DNA of 17,413 nt from Frankiales bacterium (GTDB taxonomy: Bacteria > Actinomycetota > Actinomycetes > Mycobacteriales > SCTD01): NCBI GenBank assembly GCA_025464795.1, contig JAODNB010000083.1, positions 1 through 17,413 of the forward strand, written 5' to 3'. The notes below the pieces were generated by a model. That model was not told the origin of the DNA. It saw only the letters and a program-made list of their open reading frames with translations, and did not search any database. Position numbers and translations under genes: made by a program. How positions within the stretch are numbered: the stretch's first letter is position 1; every line of letters begins with the position of its first letter. Positions 15,301 to 17,413 of the stretch are shown piece by piece.

Positions 15301-15486
15301 CGGCTGCACGCCTTCCACGCCGCGCACCAGGGCGAGTCGCCGGCAGCCCTGGCGAAGCTCCAGGAGGCGGCAACCACCGGAGGCAACGTCTTCGAGGCGC
15401 TCATGGAGGCCGTGCGGTCCTGCTCGCTGGGTCAGATCAGCGACGCCTTCTTCGAGGTGGGCGGGCAGTACAGGCGGAACGTCTAG
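12313..15486 (+). CDS. icmF: Fused isobutyryl-CoA mutase (B12-binding domain, G-protein chaperone and mutase in one chain)
   Basis: A 1057-residue adenosylcobalamin enzyme with IcmF architecture. Residues about 10-140 are the B12 domain: FDGHDAAI with His22 as the lower cobalt ligand, SSYQGGH, and FGGGGGVI. Residues about 190-420 are the MeaB-like GTPase, which loads and protects the cofactor: P-loop GTGGSGKSS (194-202), ETPGIGQGD from 288 and NKFE (335-338). From about 480 onward is the mutase barrel. Two residues that set substrate choice match isobutyryl-CoA mutase, not methylmalonyl-CoA mutase: Phe557 in AGVFPFKR (Tyr in methylmalonyl-CoA mutase) and Gln706 in DQGQNT (Arg there). It interconverts isobutyryl-CoA and n-butyryl-CoA. 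Start: GTG preceded by AGGAG; the alternative ATG is at 12298. It is divergent from the acyl-CoA and 3-hydroxyacyl-CoA dehydrogenases and 18 bp upstream of a MarR gene. All domains are intact. Confidence 0.95.
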   Translation: MPLHVPVNPVRFVTSASLFDGHDAAINIMRRVLQSQGVEVIHLGHDRSVEAVVQAALQEDVQGVAVSSYQGGHVEYFTYLVERLRELGAGHVQVFGGGGGVIVPEEIALLASRGVKIFAPEEGQRLGLAGMINTLVAACDTDLAATPPSVEDVVGGNPVALARAITVLEAGRSPELAENVAEAARPVPVLGITGTGGSGKSSLTDELLRRFRLDLEDKLRVAVLAIDPTRRKGGGALLGDRIRMNSLAGSDIYFRSMATRTSGAPVPEKLHDAINACKAAGYDLVIIETPGIGQGDGTITDYCDVSLYVMTPEYGASSQLEKIDMLDHADVVAINKFERRGAEDARRDVQRQMARNRSGSSGAFDAMPVFGTSAARFHDDGVTALYQELKALLVGKGLKAGEGVLPHVTTKTSTGLTSVLPAARERYLAEITHTIRSYHHTTAQQAELARRRQHLSTARALVSETGELDGLLASTRVDEDVQAQLDAWPARVEEYSGDELVYTVRGKEIHTPLTRETLSGNQVRRVAVPRLSDHGDLVSFLRRENLPGYFPYTAGVFPFKRVGEAPARMFAGEGDAFRTNKRFKVLSEGQPATRLSTAFDSVTLYGRDPDPRPDIYGKVGTSGVSIATLDDMKVLYDGFDLCSPTTSVSMTINGPAPTILAMFLNTAIDQQLEKQPDADPAAVKQWVLQNVRGTVQADILKEDQGQNTCIFSTEFALRAMADIQQYFVDNRVQNFYSVSISGYHIAEAGANPISQLAFTLANGFTYVEAYLARGMSIDDFAPNLSFFFSNGMDAEYTVMGRVARRIWAIAMKEKYGAADRSQKLKYHVQTSGRSLHAQEMNFNDIRTTLQALCALYDNANSLHTNAYDEAVTTPTQESVRRALAIQMIIDKEWGLSTNENPLQGSYVVDELTDLVEAAVLAEFDRIAERGGVLGAMETGYQRGRIQDESMLYEHRKHDGSLPLIGVNTFLAPESDEPPHTVELARATEDEKKSQLDRLHAFHAAHQGESPAALAKLQEAATTGGNVFEALMEAVRSCSLGQISDAFFEVGGQYRRNV

Positions 15487-15504
15487 GCGCGAGGGACCGA
15501 AGCA

Positions 15505-15993
15505 ATGTCACGAGACACCATCGCGCTGGCGCGCGCGAAGTGGGAGGACCACGGCTGGCCGGACGCGGCCGAGGGCATGGCGGCGGTCACCTCCGTGATG
15601 CGGGCGCAGCAGATCTTCCAGGCCCGCGTCGACGACGCGTTGAAGCCGTTCGACCTGACGTTCGCGCGCTACGAGCTGCTCATGCTCCTGGTGTTCAGCA
15701 GCAGGGGCTCGATGCCCATCAAGAAGGCCAGCGAGCGCCTCCAGGTCCATCCCACCTCCATCACCAACGCGGTGGACCGGCTGCAGTCCGAGGGTCTGGT
15801 CGTCCGCCGCCCGCACCCCACCGACGGCCGGGCGACCCTGGTCGAGGTGACCGAAGCAGGTCGCGAGACGGGGCTCAAGGCGACCGAGGTCCTCAACCGC
15901 GACGTCTTCACGCAGACAGGGCTGACGCCCCGCCGGGTGACCACGCTCGTGAACGTCCTCGAGGACCTGCGCAAGGCCTCCGGCGACTTCTGA
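15505..15993 (+). CDS. MarR-family transcriptional regulator
   Basis: A 162-residue winged-helix protein. Residues 50-120 hold the DNA-binding domain: LTFARYELLMLL, IKKASERLQVHPTSITNAVDRLQSEGLVVRR for the helix-turn-helix, and the wing PTDGRATLVEVTEAG with the usual D-x-R motif. N- and C-terminal helices would form the dimer. ATG at 15505 has GAGGG nine bases upstream. It starts only 18 bp after the icmF stop, so it should be co-transcribed. This suggests feedback control of the icmF and acyl-CoA dehydrogenase operons through the twin operators at 12230-12274, perhaps with an acyl-CoA as effector. That link is inference; a TetR protein encoded outside the window would be an equally good binder of such sites. 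Confidence 0.9.
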   Translation: MSRDTIALARAKWEDHGWPDAAEGMAAVTSVMRAQQIFQARVDDALKPFDLTFARYELLMLLVFSSRGSMPIKKASERLQVHPTSITNAVDRLQSEGLVVRRPHPTDGRATLVEVTEAGRETGLKATEVLNRDVFTQTGLTPRRVTTLVNVLEDLRKASGDF

Positions 15994-16024
15994 GCCCTCA
16001 CGGCCGCGGGGCCTTCGCGCTGCA

Positions 16025-16097
16025 CAACCGGTTGCGACCTGACCCATATCTACTTCATCGTTCGGGAGTCGAGCGCAACCAGAACCGGTCGCGACTG
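16025..16097. repeat. Paired AACCGG-type repeats between convergent genes
   Basis: In the 124-bp gap between MarR and ppc, AACCGGTTGCGAC (16026-16038) recurs as AACCGGTCGCGAC (16083-16095), 12 of 13 bases identical, 57 bp apart. The first copy contains the 10-bp palindrome CAACCGGTTG (16025-16034), the second the 8-bp palindrome GTCGCGAC (16088-16095). GGTTGCG (16030-16036) also pairs with CGCAACC (16074-16080). The arrangement could fold as a bidirectional terminator or be paired protein sites; no standard terminator is seen. Confidence 0.45.
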
Positions 16098-16117
16098 ATC
16101 AGGGCGGCGGGCCGGGG

Positions 16118-17413
16118 TCAGCCGGTGTTGCGCATCCCGGCGGCCACGCCGTTGACGGTGAGCAGAAGGGCCCGATCCAGCAAGGGATCGGACTCCCCTG
16201 CACGCGCCCGGGCGAGCAGCTCGATCTGCAGGTGGTGGAGCGGCTCGAGGTAGGTCTCCCGGGTCCTCAGGGTCTGGCGGAGCACCGGGTCGCTGTCGAG
16301 GAGCGCCGCCTCGCCGGTGACCTCGAGCACCTTGGACACGGTCAGCGCGTGCTCCTCCTGGACTGTCTCGAACAGGTGCCTCAGCTCCTGCGGGACCAGT
16401 CGTGAGACGTAGTGCGAAGCGATGGACAGGTCGGTCTTGACCAGCGTCATCGAGACGTTCGACAGGAAGGCACGGAAGAACGGCCAGTCGGCGTACATCT
16501 CCCTCAGCACCTCCAGCTCGTCGTCGGCAGCCTGCAGCCCGGTGCCCACTCCGTACCAGCCAGGGACGATCTGCCGGGACTGCGTCCAGCCGAAGACCCA
16601 CGGGATCGCGCGCAGTCCCTCGACCCCACCACCGCTGTCAGGACGACGTGCAGGACGCGACCCGATGTTGAGGCTGCCGAGCAGGTCCACGGGGGTGGAG
16701 GCGAGGAAGTAGTCCGGCAGCGACGGGTCCTCGACGAACGCCCGGTAGCGGGCGTGGGACGCATCGGAGACGACGGTCATCACGGCGTCCCAGCGCTCGC
16801 CCTGGACATCGCTGCGGCGGGCCGTCTTGTGCAAGACGGTCGCCTCGAGGGAGGCCGCGACCAGCAGCTCGAGGTTCTCCCGGGCGAGGACCGGCAGTGC
16901 GTACTTGTCACTGATGACCTCGCCCTGCTCGGTCAGCTTGATCTCACCGTCCAAGGCGCCGTTGGGCAGCGCCATCACGGCCTCGTACGTCGGACCGCCA
17001 CCCCGACCGACCGACCCCCCGCGGCCGTGGAAGAAGCGCAGCCGCACACCGAAGCCGAGCGCCACGTCTCGCGCCCGACGCTGCGCCCGGTGGATCTGCC
17101 ACTGCGAGGTCGCGATGCCGCCTGCCTTGTTGCTGTCGCTGTAGCCGAGCATCACCTCCTGCACGTCCCCGCGGAGCGAGACCAGCTTCCGGTAGGCCGG
17201 GTCGGCGAGCAGCGCCGTGAGGATCTCATCGGCCTTGTCGAGCTCCTCGACCGTCTCGAGCAGCGGCACGAACCCGATGCGCGCGAGCTCGTCAGGGAGG
17301 TCGACCAGGCCCGCTTCGCGCGCGAGGACGACAGCGGCCAGCACGTCGTCGGCGCCTTGAGTCATCGAGATCACGTAGCTCTCGACGGCCTGCGGCCCGA
17401 GCACGTCCAGAGC
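16118..17413 (-). CDS. ppc: Phosphoenolpyruvate carboxylase, C-terminal half (cut by window edge)
   Basis: The gene enters from the right edge, and 431 residues plus the stop are present, roughly half of a typical 880-950-residue enzyme. Diagnostic stretches are VMLGYSDSNKAGG, the glycine-rich catalytic loop FFHGRGGSVGRGGGP, IPWVFGWTQSRQIVPGWYGVG, and the invariant C-terminal end VNGVAAGMRNTG. It adds bicarbonate to PEP to make oxaloacetate, refilling the TCA cycle, and is a cytoplasmic tetramer. No frameshift or missing motif is seen in this half. It converges on the MarR gene. A functional tie to the acyl-CoA genes is not evident beyond general carbon metabolism. Confidence 0.96.
   Translation of the reverse strand, partial: ALDVLGPQAVESYVISMTQGADDVLAAVVLAREAGLVDLPDELARIGFVPLLETVEELDKADEILTALLADPAYRKLVSLRGDVQEVMLGYSDSNKAGGIATSQWQIHRAQRRARDVALGFGVRLRFFHGRGGSVGRGGGPTYEAVMALPNGALDGEIKLTEQGEVISDKYALPVLARENLELLVAASLEATVLHKTARRSDVQGERWDAVMTVVSDASHARYRAFVEDPSLPDYFLASTPVDLLGSLNIGSRPARRPDSGGGVEGLRAIPWVFGWTQSRQIVPGWYGVGTGLQAADDELEVLREMYADWPFFRAFLSNVSMTLVKTDLSIASHYVSRLVPQELRHLFETVQEEHALTVSKVLEVTGEAALLDSDPVLRQTLRTRETYLEPLHHLQIELLARARAGESDPLLDRALLLTVNGVAAGMRNTG

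Overview
This is a high-GC stretch of chromosome with about a dozen tightly packed, full-length metabolic and regulatory genes. GC-rich third codon positions, PucR-family regulators, a fused isobutyryl-CoA mutase, a lipoprotein substrate-binding protein and promoters placed for leaderless mRNAs all fit an actinomycete (Actinomycetota). The genus cannot be fixed from sequence alone. I see no mobile element, CRISPR array, rRNA or tRNA. Both ends cut through a gene.

Layout. (1) 1-1345: the N-terminal part of an Old Yellow Enzyme-type flavin oxidoreductase (minus strand, runs off the left edge, apparent one-base frameshift near its start) faces a divergent TetR regulator, with an inverted repeat between them. 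(2) 1395-6508: a minus-strand operon read in the order alpha/beta-hydrolase, FAD-linked 2-hydroxyacid dehydrogenase (GlcD type), PucR-family regulator, and GAF-PucR regulator. The first three junctions overlap or abut as ATGA or TGATG. (3) 6592-7440: a second alpha/beta-hydrolase with its own start region; a 14-base box identical to one before the first hydrolase lies just upstream of it. (4) 7523-8383: a PfkB-family sugar kinase. (5) 8454-10073: an orphan type-1 periplasmic-binding lipoprotein with a long Thr-rich tether, separated from the kinase by a strong hairpin. (6) 10209-12217 (minus) and 12313-15993 (plus): a divergent acyl-CoA island. One arm encodes acyl-CoA dehydrogenase and 3-hydroxyacyl-CoA dehydrogenase; the other encodes IcmF and a MarR regulator. 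(7) 16118-17413: the C-terminal half of PEP carboxylase, cut by the right edge.

How the genes fit together. IcmF interconverts isobutyryl-CoA and n-butyryl-CoA. The divergent dehydrogenases would carry butyryl-CoA to crotonyl-CoA and 3-hydroxybutyryl-CoA to acetoacetyl-CoA, with the enoyl-CoA hydratase supplied from elsewhere. The 95-bp region between the two arms is nearly a mirror image: two back-to-back -35 elements, two copies of a GAGGACGTCC operator each lying in an 18-bp promoter spacer, and two TATATT -10 boxes. This is the clearest regulatory device in the window and implies one repressor controls both arms; the co-transcribed MarR protein is a natural candidate. The hydrolase/GlcD/PucR cluster looks like a pathway that opens an ester, lactone or similar bond and oxidises a 2-hydroxyacid, under two co-encoded regulators, but its substrate cannot be read from the sequence.
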